From: CAMEON01 sp045128275 | Lineage (GTDB): Bacteria > Bacillota > Clostridia > Oscillospirales > CAG-272 | Direction: 5' to 3' | Assembly: GCA_045128275.1 (NCBI GenBank) | Contig: JBGVRH010000096.1 | Coordinates: 1 to 29,809 of the forward strand | DNA length: 29,809 bases | The notes under the pieces: model-generated | What the model was told of the DNA's origin: nothing | Database searches by the model: none | The model's input: the letters and a program-made list of their open reading frames with translations, nothing else | Shown here: positions 15,076 to 22,593 of the stretch, piece by piece | Numbering within the stretch: position 1 is the first letter of the stretch | Layout of the letters: each line of letters starts with the position of its first letter | Made by a program: the position numbers and the translations under genes

Positions 15076-15831
15076 TTATCGGAACCACTTCCCTACTTCC
15101 ACGCCCTTCTCATCGTGGAACCCAATGCGAAGGATGCGATACCAGACCTCCTCCATGTTTCCGTCCTCGGGGAGGATGCCCAGCCGATCCCGCATGGCCC
15201 CCACGAGATACTCGGGGTTGAGGTTCTCGGTGTTGCCCGCGCGGAGAGTGGCGCGGATCTTGATGAGTCCGTCAGCGGCAACGGCCTTCACGCTGTGGAT
15301 CATGGGGAGGATGTTGACCTCCTTGTCACCCGACTTGCTTCTCTTGGTCATGATGATGGGTTCGGCATCGGGGGCGAAGATGGCATTGATGGCGGCGGCG
15401 TTGGCGGCGGGGTCGCCGGGGGTCTTGACCGTCATCTGGTAGGTGGCCCACGCGATATCCGAGAAGGAGGTGGCGGGGATATAGACCTCGGATACCTGCA
15501 TCTCGTTTGTCAGCTCGGCGTTGAGCTGGGCCTTGATCTCGGCGGGGGTGATCTTGCGGTCGATGCGGAGATCCACCATCTCCTCCATGCCCTCCGAGCC
15601 TACGGGCAGGGGCACGCCGAAGACGATCTTGGAGTGGGGGTTGAAGCCCTGGGTGTACCACATGGGGATGGAGGCGCGAACCAGGACTCTCTGCCAGGTG
15701 CGCTGAAGATCCAGGTGGGAGAAATACTGGAGGTTGCCCGTTTTGGAGAAGATCACGCGGACGGTGATGGGGGCATCCAGCTTTTCACGGTCGAATTTCG
15801 AAATGCGGTTCAGTTTTTCTTGGGACAGCAT
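15076..15831 (-). CDS. DUF2344 (TIGR03936-type) radical-SAM-associated protein
   Basis: The 251-residue protein carries the DUF2344 signature RVIFSKTGNLQYFSHLDLQR near the N-terminus, followed by GFNPHSKIVFGVPLPVGSEG. These proteins occur next to, or fused with, the TIGR03960-type radical SAM protein. They are thought to act with it, possibly on RNA or ribosomal components, but the reaction is not established. The start overlaps the end of the radical SAM gene by 22 bases. It has a near-perfect GGGAGGTGA site inside that gene, so the two are translationally coupled. Residues 1-20 precede the domain. It is the last gene of the rlmB operon. Confidence 0.9.
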   Translation of the reverse strand: MLSQEKLNRISKFDREKLDAPITVRVIFSKTGNLQYFSHLDLQRTWQRVLVRASIPMWYTQGFNPHSKIVFGVPLPVGSEGMEEMVDLRIDRKITPAEIKAQLNAELTNEMQVSEVYIPATSFSDIAWATYQMTVKTPGDPAANAAAINAIFAPDAEPIIMTKRSKSGDKEVNILPMIHSVKAVAADGLIKIRATLRAGNTENLNPEYLVGAMRDRLGILPEDGNMEEVWYRILRIGFHDEKGVEVGKWFR

Positions 15832-17669
15832 GCGCGCTCACCTCCCATCTTATTGGCTCCGCAGCCCGAGCAGTTCTCTCGGCAGTTGGGGGTAGTGTTC
15901 CCCTCGTGAGCCTTGGCGTTTTCTCTTTGCAGGAATTTCTTGGTCACGCCGCAGTCGATGATATCCCAAGGCAGGACTTCATTGAGATCGTAGCGGCGGT
16001 TGGCGTAGAAGGCGGGATCGATACCCAGATCGGCAAAGATCTGCATCCAGCCCTCATAGTTGAAGAACTCCGACCAGGCCTCAAACTTGAAGCCGCGGCG
16101 GCAGGCCTCCTCTAAGGCAGGGGCAAGGCGGCGGTCACCGCGTGCCAGCACGGCCTCCAGGTGGCAGGTCTTGGCGTTGTGGTAGTTGTACTTGACGCGG
16201 CGGTCGTGGACACAGGAGCCCACGAAGGCCTGCTTGCGCTCCATTTCCTCCAGGGTGTCCTGGGGCTCCCACTGGAAGGGGGTGAAGGGCTTGGGGATGA
16301 AGGGGGAGACGCTGATGGTGACCTGGGCGTGCTGACCCTTGCGGCGGTTGGGGTTCTGGTAGTAGGCGGACACCACGCGGTGAGCCAGCTCGGGGATCTC
16401 AGCCAGATCCTCGTCGGTCTCGGTGGGGTGCCCCTGCATAAAGTAGAGCTTGACCTGGTTCTTGCCCACGTCAAAAGCAACATTTACCGCCCGCATGAGG
16501 TCTTCCTCATAGAGGTTCTTGTTGATGACGTCGCGGAGCCTCTGGGAGCCTGCCTCGGGGGCGAAGGTGATGGTGGAGTTGCGGATGGAGGCCACCTTAT
16601 CCATCAGCTCGCGGGTAAAGGAGTCGGCGCGGAGGGAGGGCAGGGAGAGGCTGACCATGTTGGGGTTCGACCAGGACAGGAGGCTGTCGGTCAGCTCGTT
16701 TACCTTGGTGTAGTCGCTGATGGACAGGGAGGAGAGGGACATTTCCTCATAGCCCGAGGACTCGAAGATGGCGCGGCACTGGCAGTCCACCACCTCGGGG
16801 GACTTCTCGCGGACGGGACGGTAGACCATGCCCGCCTGGCAGAAGCGACAGCCGCGGATACAGCCGCGACCTACCTCCACGGTGATGCGATCCTGCACCG
16901 TCTCGATGTAGGGCATGACCACCTTGTCGGGGAAGGGAGTCTTGTCCAGATCCTGCACGATGCGCTTGGTGACGGTCGCGGGGATGTCGTCGTAGACGGG
17001 GGTGTAGGCCTTGACGGTGCCGTCCTCGTTGTAGGTGACGGTGTAGAGGGAGGGGACGTACACGCCCTGAATGGTTCTCGCGGCCTCATGGAGGAAGGCG
17101 GCGCGGGTATAGGTGCCCTCGTCCTTCATCTTGATGTAGAGGCGGACGATCTCGGGGAGCATCTCCTCGCCCTCACCGATGTTGAAGAGGTCGAAGAAAT
17201 CCGCCACGGGCTCGGGGTTGTAGGAGCAGGGGCCGCCGCCGATGACCAGGGGGCAGTCCTCGCCTCTGTCAGCCGAGCGGAGGGGGATCTTTGCCAGCTC
17301 CAGCATATTGAGGACGGTGGTGTAGCACATCTCGTACTGGAGGGTGAAGCCCAGGAAATCGAAGTCCGACACGGGGTCGCCGCTCTCCAGACAGGTGAGG
17401 GGGACGTTCTGCTCGCGCATCTTCTCCTGCATATCCACCCAGGGGGCATAGGTGCGCTCGCACCAAATGTCGTCGTGGAGGTTGAGGCAATGGTAGAGGA
17501 TGCGGACGCCCAGGTTGGACATACCGATCTCGTAGGAATCGGGGAAGGCGAAGGCGAACCGCGCCTTGACGGTGGTCTTATCCTTGATGATCTGCCCGTA
17601 CTCTCCCCCCGCGTAACGGCCGGGGCGGGAGACGGAGGTCAGAAGCATACGCTTTTGGTTCTGGTTCAT
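15810..17669 (-). CDS. TIGR03960-type B12-binding-like radical SAM protein
   Basis: The 619-residue enzyme has an N-terminal cobalamin-binding-like region (about 20-190; SYEIGMSNLGVRILYHCLN, later PLVIGGGPCSYNPEP). The radical SAM core follows, with the iron-sulfur ligand motif C270-x3-C274-x2-C277 (RGCIRGCRFCQAG). The C-terminal segment ends in a cysteine cluster (CRENCSGCG). Length and order match the TIGR03960 family, a YgiQ/methylthiotransferase-like group of unknown reaction. The start overlaps the upstream gene by four bases (ATGA), with AAGGAT as binding site. The end overlaps the DUF2344 gene. In many Clostridia this pair lies near rng and rplU-rpmA; here it instead follows the pseudo-ATPase and rlmB. 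Confidence 0.93.
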   Translation of the reverse strand: MNQNQKRMLLTSVSRPGRYAGGEYGQIIKDKTTVKARFAFAFPDSYEIGMSNLGVRILYHCLNLHDDIWCERTYAPWVDMQEKMREQNVPLTCLESGDPVSDFDFLGFTLQYEMCYTTVLNMLELAKIPLRSADRGEDCPLVIGGGPCSYNPEPVADFFDLFNIGEGEEMLPEIVRLYIKMKDEGTYTRAAFLHEAARTIQGVYVPSLYTVTYNEDGTVKAYTPVYDDIPATVTKRIVQDLDKTPFPDKVVMPYIETVQDRITVEVGRGCIRGCRFCQAGMVYRPVREKSPEVVDCQCRAIFESSGYEEMSLSSLSISDYTKVNELTDSLLSWSNPNMVSLSLPSLRADSFTRELMDKVASIRNSTITFAPEAGSQRLRDVINKNLYEEDLMRAVNVAFDVGKNQVKLYFMQGHPTETDEDLAEIPELAHRVVSAYYQNPNRRKGQHAQVTISVSPFIPKPFTPFQWEPQDTLEEMERKQAFVGSCVHDRRVKYNYHNAKTCHLEAVLARGDRRLAPALEEACRRGFKFEAWSEFFNYEGWMQIFADLGIDPAFYANRRYDLNEVLPWDIIDCGVTKKFLQRENAKAHEGNTTPNCRENCSGCGANKMGGERACCPKKN

Positions 17670-20600
17670 GTCGATGATGTATCCTTATCTGTTTTGGTAG
17701 TATGGGGGTCGGGGGCCGTCTTGTCCGTATCCCGCGTTGCCTTTTTCTTATCGGGCTTGAGGAACAGGGACTTGCGGGTGACGGTCAGGAGGCTGATGGC
17801 CGTGAGGGCGGTAGCCAGCAGGAGCTGCCAGGCGGTCACGGCGGCGGAGGACAGGAGAAGCGTGTTGCCGAGGAACACCGACAGCAGGGACAGGCCTACG
17901 GCGGCGGGAACAGTCAGCCAGCTGATGATGTGGGCGACTCGGTACACGGTTCTGGCGCGACGGCAGGCGGCGTAGGGGTAGAGGAGATCCAGGCTCCGTC
18001 CCGTGGCGATGACACCGCCCGAGCGGGATTCCCGTACCGCCTCCACGTATTCGGGGCGCAGAACCTCCACGGCGGGAAGCTCCTTGAAGCGTTCCAGCTC
18101 CACCAGTCCGGGGGAAACCAGGGGATCGTAGGTCACGAGGGCGGCGGAGTCTCCCATGGAGGCCAGCTTTTCCACGGCGCGGGCGAAGGTAGAGCCTACG
18201 CGGTACTCCACGGAATAGGCGATGCGGAAGGCACGGTCGAAGGCCAGGTAGATGACCTGGCTGTTCTCGGTCTTTTTATAGACCTTCTCCATGGAGGTCT
18301 TGGGGAGACGGATCGCATGGCGGGCCAGGGCCTCACGGCTTCCCATCATGATCTCGGTGGACTCATCGGTCTTGAGATCAATGAGGAAGAGGCGGACGTA
18401 GCCAGGCTCGGTCTCGGCCACCTCCACGCACAAGCCGTCCACGTTGTCGTCGCCCAGGGGGGATTCCTTCCACAGGGGACATTCCAGGAGGCGGAACAGG
18501 CGGTTGGCCTGGGTTCTCCAATGGGCCACGTTGGGATCGTCGCGGAGGGTGATCTCCTTGCGGTAAAGCCCACCCAGGGCATCACCGTCGCGGATGAGGA
18601 GGCGGACGCTTCCCCGCTTGGCGTAGTCCACGGGAGCGGCGGTACCGATGACGGCGGCGCCCTTTTTCCGCAGAATACCGTTGGCACGCAGAAGAGGCAG
18701 GCTCATGGCCGTCAGGTAGGCGGCGGGGAGACAGGACAGGTAGGTGGCGGTGAAGACGGGAACGCCGTGGTAGAGAATACTGCCGCCCTGCATGACCGCC
18801 AGACCGGCGCAGATAATGGCCGCCAGAAGGGCCACGGGGAGCAGGTAATTCAGCCGTCCCATGTAGGGGTTGTAGCGGCCCGTGCGGGCGAAGTAATCCG
18901 ACACGCGGCCCGTGCGGACGGCGGTCAGGGTACGCTCGGCGGGGGCATCCTCGGCGCGGGCGGCGGAAGCGGGAGTGGTTTCGTCGGTGAGGACGTAGGC
19001 AGTCTTTCCCGAGGACACCACCGAGAAGGCGCGATGCTCGGCCACGGCGGTGATGTACTCCGAGGCGGCGGCCACGGTGAGCATGAAGAGAGCCACGCCG
19101 CCGTAGAGGTAGGGACGGTGCATCAGAATGGCCATAGCACCGTGGATCACCGCCACCGTGAGGGCCAGGGCGGACACGGCGTAGCGGGTGGGCTCGAAGT
19201 CAATGAGGCTCTTGAGTCCTCTGCCCAGGCGGGGGAGGAAGGGCAGGCAGACCAGCACCGTCCAGAGCAGGCCAATCAAGGGGTACAGGAAGCTGTCGGC
19301 AAAGGTGATGCCGTTGACGGTGGACAGCATGACACCCAAATAATCATACAAAATGCCGAACAACGCGCCTACGGCGGCCACGCACAGGCGGGTAAAGCTC
19401 AGGCGGCGGGAGCGGGTATAGGCTCGCTCGATGGCGGGGGTCTGCCGCTTTTCGGTGAACTCGCGGCGGGGCTTGACGGCGGCGGTCTCGTTGCGGGGAG
19501 CCGCGTTCTCACGCCCCAGGGCGCGGCGGCGGGCTTCCTCCACGGCGTCCTGACGATCGGAGCGGATCATCTGCTCCTCATAGCCCAGATGCAGGTACAG
19601 CTCGGCGTCCCGCACCGCCTCCTCGCGGCTGTCGCGGGCCATACCCTCGGTATAGACAGGGGCTTTCTTGGGAGCGGCAGGCTTGGCCTTGACGGGTCGG
19701 GGAGCCTCGGCGGCCGTCTTGATGGGCTCCTCCGCGGGAGGCAACGTATCCACGCGGACGTACACGTCGTCCAGACCCAGCTGTAGGGGATCGTCGGGGA
19801 GGACGGGTGTGGCGGGGGTCTTGGGAGTCTCGGGCTTTTCGATGGCGGGCGCGGCGGCGGGCGCAGTCTCCTCGGCGGCGGGTTCTCCCTGATCGGGCCG
19901 GGTATCGCCGTCATCCTCACCGTCGTAGAGGCCTACCTCCGAAAGAAGCCTGGTGCTTTCCTCGTCGGCGGCCAGCAGGCGCAGATCTCCCACCTCGCCG
20001 TCGGGGGACAGGCCTTCCTCCTCATCGAAATCAAGCTCCTCCTCAAAGGGAACAGGCTCGATGGTGATGCGGCGAGGAAGGATAGGGGCGGGTTCCTCGG
20101 CAGGGGTGGATTCCTCGGCAGAGTAAACCACGGTAGCGGGAGGATCGGGCAGAGGCTCGGCTTCTTCTTCGTCGTCCTCGTCCCAGGGAAGGTCATCGGT
20201 CTCGGAGATGGAAACGGGGCTTGCCTCGGCGGTGTATACCACGGTAGTGGGGGGGACGGGCAGAGGCTCGGTTTCTTCGTCGTCCTCGTCCCAGGGAAGA
20301 TCGTCGGTCTCGGAGATGGAAGCGGGGGTTGCCTCGGCGGTGTATACCACGGTGGTAGGGGGGACGGGCAGAGGCTCGGTTTCTTCTTCTTCGTCCTCGT
20401 CCCAGGGAAGGTCTTCGGTCTCGGAGTTAGAAACGGGGTTTGCCTCGGCTGTGTATACTACGGTGGTAGGGGGGACGGGCAGAGGCTCGGTTTCTTCTTC
20501 TTCGTCCTCGTCCCAGGGAAGGTCATCGGTCTCGGAGATGGAAGCGGGGGTTGCCTCGGCGGTGTATACCACGGTAGCGGGGGGTTCGGGCAGAGGGGCG

Positions 20601-20965
20601 GGTTCGTCCTCTTCGTCCTCGTCCCAAGGGAGGTCGTTTGTCTCCGGGATGGGGGCGGGGATTTCGGTCTCTTCGGTCTCTTCAACCTCAAAAATCTCCT
20701 CGTTCTCTTCTGCCTCCTCGGCGGCTTCAACCTCTTCGGTCTCCTCGTCCTCCTCAAACTCGCTGGTATCCAGATCGTAGGTAAAGGCATCGGCGGACTC
20801 GGCGCGGTGGGCCAGTTGGGCGCGGAGCAGGGCGGCCAGATCGTCCTCCTCAGCGGTGGGGGCGGTGGCGCGGGCAGGGGATTCGGCGGACTCGGCGTTC
20901 ATGGAGGCCTTCAGCCGCTCAGCCCAGTCCACGGTCTCATTCCGGGGGTTCTTCTTTTCGGTCAA
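17666..20965 (-). CDS. Degenerate P-type-ATPase-like membrane protein with a long acidic repeat N-terminus
   Basis: The 1099-residue protein starts at a TTG (20965) behind GGGAGG. Residues 1-430 are disordered, acidic and proline-rich, with five ~37-residue repeats (108-290). A charged helical segment (440-515) follows. The membrane part has eight helices in the 4+2+2 order of P1B-type ATPases: about 526-640 (four), 706-756 (two) and 1007-1060 (two). SCLPAAYLTAMSLPLLRANG followed by GILRKKGAA (744-770) matches the metal-site helix and the GILIKGG segment. RRARTVYRVAHIISWL (1002-1017) matches the helix-7 entry. Where the phosphorylated DKTGT should be, residues 790-798 read IRDGDALGG. I see no TGES either, and only a partial GD(G)xxD (MGDSAALVTYD, 937-946). 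I infer loss of ATPase activity and perhaps a sensing or scaffold role. Family membership is inferred from topology and motifs. Confidence 0.75.
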   Translation of the reverse strand: MTEKKNPRNETVDWAERLKASMNAESAESPARATAPTAEEDDLAALLRAQLAHRAESADAFTYDLDTSEFEEDEETEEVEAAEEAEENEEIFEVEETEETEIPAPIPETNDLPWDEDEEDEPAPLPEPPATVVYTAEATPASISETDDLPWDEDEEEETEPLPVPPTTVVYTAEANPVSNSETEDLPWDEDEEEETEPLPVPPTTVVYTAEATPASISETDDLPWDEDDEETEPLPVPPTTVVYTAEASPVSISETDDLPWDEDDEEEAEPLPDPPATVVYSAEESTPAEEPAPILPRRITIEPVPFEEELDFDEEEGLSPDGEVGDLRLLAADEESTRLLSEVGLYDGEDDGDTRPDQGEPAAEETAPAAAPAIEKPETPKTPATPVLPDDPLQLGLDDVYVRVDTLPPAEEPIKTAAEAPRPVKAKPAAPKKAPVYTEGMARDSREEAVRDAELYLHLGYEEQMIRSDRQDAVEEARRRALGRENAAPRNETAAVKPRREFTEKRQTPAIERAYTRSRRLSFTRLCVAAVGALFGILYDYLGVMLSTVNGITFADSFLYPLIGLLWTVLVCLPFLPRLGRGLKSLIDFEPTRYAVSALALTVAVIHGAMAILMHRPYLYGGVALFMLTVAAASEYITAVAEHRAFSVVSSGKTAYVLTDETTPASAARAEDAPAERTLTAVRTGRVSDYFARTGRYNPYMGRLNYLLPVALLAAIICAGLAVMQGGSILYHGVPVFTATYLSCLPAAYLTAMSLPLLRANGILRKKGAAVIGTAAPVDYAKRGSVRLLIRDGDALGGLYRKEITLRDDPNVAHWRTQANRLFRLLECPLWKESPLGDDNVDGLCVEVAETEPGYVRLFLIDLKTDESTEIMMGSREALARHAIRLPKTSMEKVYKKTENSQVIYLAFDRAFRIAYSVEYRVGSTFARAVEKLASMGDSAALVTYDPLVSPGLVELERFKELPAVEVLRPEYVEAVRESRSGGVIATGRSLDLLYPYAACRRARTVYRVAHIISWLTVPAAVGLSLLSVFLGNTLLLSSAAVTAWQLLLATALTAISLLTVTRKSLFLKPDKKKATRDTDKTAPDPHTTKTDKDTSST
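20096..20644 (-). repeat. Five tandem ~111-base coding repeats
   Basis: The repeats encode residues 108-290 of the ATPase-like protein. Each unit begins ET(N/D/E)DLPWDED, continues with an acidic run, then PLPxPPxTVVYTAEA. Four units are 36-37 codons; one is one codon shorter. DNA identity between units is high, pointing to recent expansion or homogenisation. Copy number may vary between strains. Confidence 0.9.
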
Positions 20966-21005
20966 GTCGTTCCCTCCCTTCGTTTTTCTTTATGTGACAA
21001 TGTAA

Positions 21006-22067
21006 TTACTCTTTGTGGTGCTGGCGGGCGATCTCGGCCAGGATGACCGACGCGGCGGTGGAGACGTTGAAGGAGTTGACGTGGCCGTACATGGGGATGG
21101 AAACGATGCCGTCGCAGGTCTCCTTCACCACGCGGGATACGCCCTCACCCTCGCTGCCCATGACCAGGGCGCAGGGGCCGCTGAAATTGGTATCGTAGTG
21201 GGCAGAGCCTCCCGCCTCGGCGGCGTAGACCCAAATGCCCTCCTTTTGCAGATCCAGGACGGTCTGGTGGATGTTGGCCACCTTGGCCACCGCCAGATGC
21301 TCCATAGCGCCTGCCGAGGACTTGGCCACCAGGGCAGTCAGACCCACGGCGCGGCGGCGGGGGATGATGAGCCCGTGGGCACCGCAGCCCTCGGCGCAAC
21401 GGATGAGCGCACCCAGGTTGTAGGGATCGGTGATGCCGTCGGCGATGACGATGAAGGGGGCTTCGTTTCGCTCCTTGGCGATGGCCAGGATATCCTCAAC
21501 AGTGCAATAATCCTTCTGGGCCACCATGGCGATGATGCCCTGATGGGGCACAAATCCTGCCAGGGAATCCAGCTTGTTCTTATCCACCTCCACGATGGGG
21601 ATGTTCTTCTCCACCGCCTCGGCCACCAGGGCCACGATGGAGCCCTCGCGGTCGCCGCGGCGCACGAGGAGCTTATCCACGGTGCGGTCGGTCTTGAGCA
21701 GCTCGCGGACGGCGTTGCGGCCGATCACCAGGCCCTCTGCCTCGGGGTCGGGGGTGTTGCCGTCCTCATCACGGTCGTCGTCGCGGAGGTCACGGTCGTA
21801 CTGCTTCTTCTCAAAGGTCTTGTATTCCCCATGGGAGCGGTCTGCCCGAGGCTTATCACCGTAGGGCTTATCGAAGGACTTCTTCTCATAGGGCTTCTTG
21901 TCCCCATAGGTCTTTTTTTCGTAGGGCTTCTTATCGCCAAAGGGACGGTCGGACTTCTGCTCGGAGGACTTGCCCTCCTTGTAGGGTCTGTCACTCTTGG
22001 GGGTAAAGTTCTTGTCGGCGGGGTACTTCTTAACGCCGCGGCCGCCGTTTTTATCGTTGTATGCCAT
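21006..22067 (-). CDS. rlmB: 23S rRNA (guanosine2251-2'-O)-methyltransferase RlmB/TrmH family
   Basis: I set the start at 22067 (MAYNDKN) because GGAAAGGAA precedes it. Upstream in-frame codons cross the promoter. The 353-residue product has a SpoU methyltransferase domain with all three motifs: DPYNLGALIR (214-223), VMGSEGEG (302-309) and IPMYGHVNSFNVSTAASV (324-341). A substrate-binding domain (about 113-190, LVIGRNAVRELL) lies before it. It 2'-O-methylates a peptidyl-transferase-loop guanosine of 23S rRNA; a tRNA target cannot be fully excluded. The first ~110 residues are an unusual lysine/arginine/tyrosine/proline extension (repeated DRPY, DKKPYEKK), absent from typical RlmB of about 245 residues. 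It is first in the operon; the next gene starts 40 bases downstream. Confidence 0.94.
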   Translation of the reverse strand: MAYNDKNGGRGVKKYPADKNFTPKSDRPYKEGKSSEQKSDRPFGDKKPYEKKTYGDKKPYEKKSFDKPYGDKPRADRSHGEYKTFEKKQYDRDLRDDDRDEDGNTPDPEAEGLVIGRNAVRELLKTDRTVDKLLVRRGDREGSIVALVAEAVEKNIPIVEVDKNKLDSLAGFVPHQGIIAMVAQKDYCTVEDILAIAKERNEAPFIVIADGITDPYNLGALIRCAEGCGAHGLIIPRRRAVGLTALVAKSSAGAMEHLAVAKVANIHQTVLDLQKEGIWVYAAEAGGSAHYDTNFSGPCALVMGSEGEGVSRVVKETCDGIVSIPMYGHVNSFNVSTAASVILAEIARQHHKE

Positions 22068-22110
22068 TGTGAAATTCCTTTCCATGCTTATATATAAATA
22101 TACAGAATAT

Positions 22111-22139
22111 ATTATAGCACAAAATTCGATTTTTGTATA
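22111..22139 (-). promoter_or_regulatory. Extended -10 promoter of the rlmB operon
   Basis: On the minus strand TGCTATAAT contains a consensus TATAAT (22111-22116) preceded by TGn. A weaker TATACA -35 (22134-22139) lies 17 bases upstream. It sits about 45 bases before the rlmB start. Confidence 0.75.
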
Positions 22140-22189
22140 GACCTTTTGGGCGTTTTTTTGAATTTTTCTGTAGGGAGAAGAGGAGGGGG

Positions 22190-22530
22190 TTTTCAAATTT
22201 GGGTTTATCGGTGCGTTGGGTCTCTGGTTTTAAGGGGGTGATGGGGGCGAAGCCCCCATCACTTCACATGGTGGCCGGCAGTGCCGAGGGCGGCCTGGAG
22301 CGCCTCGGCGCGCGCGGTAGCGCAAGAAGATTTAAAATCGAAAAAATTCTTGCGGGGCAATGCGAATCCCGTCACGACCCGTAAAACTTCTTGCACCTTC
22401 CGGTGCGCGTCAGGGCGCTCAAGGCCGCCCCCGACACCGCCGGCCTCTGTTTCTTAATGAAGGGCTTCGCCCTTCACCCTTTTGGGGAGGGGGGAACGGG
22501 GGACTTCCCCGCTAAACTGCAATTTGAAAA
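22190..22530. repeat. Repeat family copy A3 (341 bases) with a long internal palindrome
   Basis: The left end, TTTTCAAATTTGGGTTTATC (22190 on), and right end, CCGCTAAACTGCAATTTGAA (22509 on), are inverted and match copy A2. Inside, 22273-22304 pairs with 22414-22445 over 32 bases with only about five mismatches. Smaller stems (GGGGGCGAAGCCCCC, GAAGGGCTTCGCCCTTC) flank them. There is no gene in the 525 bases between rlmB and the GH43-like gene apart from this element, the rlmB promoter and a terminator. Confidence 0.8.
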
Positions 22531-22542
22531 CTTCTCCCACAC

Positions 22543-22576
22543 AAAAAAGGGAGCCTTCACGGTGGAAGACTCCCTT
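22543..22576 (-). terminator. Intrinsic terminator of the GH43-like gene
   Basis: On the minus strand GGGAGTCTTCCACC and GTGAAGGCTCCC form a strong stem followed by TTTTTT. It lies 17 bases after the stop codon at 22594. Confidence 0.93.
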
Positions 22577-22593
22577 GTAGGTACAGATACGAA

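Noticed and set aside
16161..17975. 604-codon plus-strand open frame opposite the radical SAM gene
   Set aside because: No start signal; the minus strand carries the CxxxCxxC motif and family length.
17702..19786. 694-codon plus-strand open frame opposite the ATPase-like gene
   Set aside because: No ribosome binding site and low-complexity antisense composition; the minus frame is coupled to its neighbour by ATGA.
20096..20644. CRISPR-like periodic repeat
   Set aside because: Period is about 111 bases, in frame, and encodes an acidic protein repeat; no spacers or cas genes.
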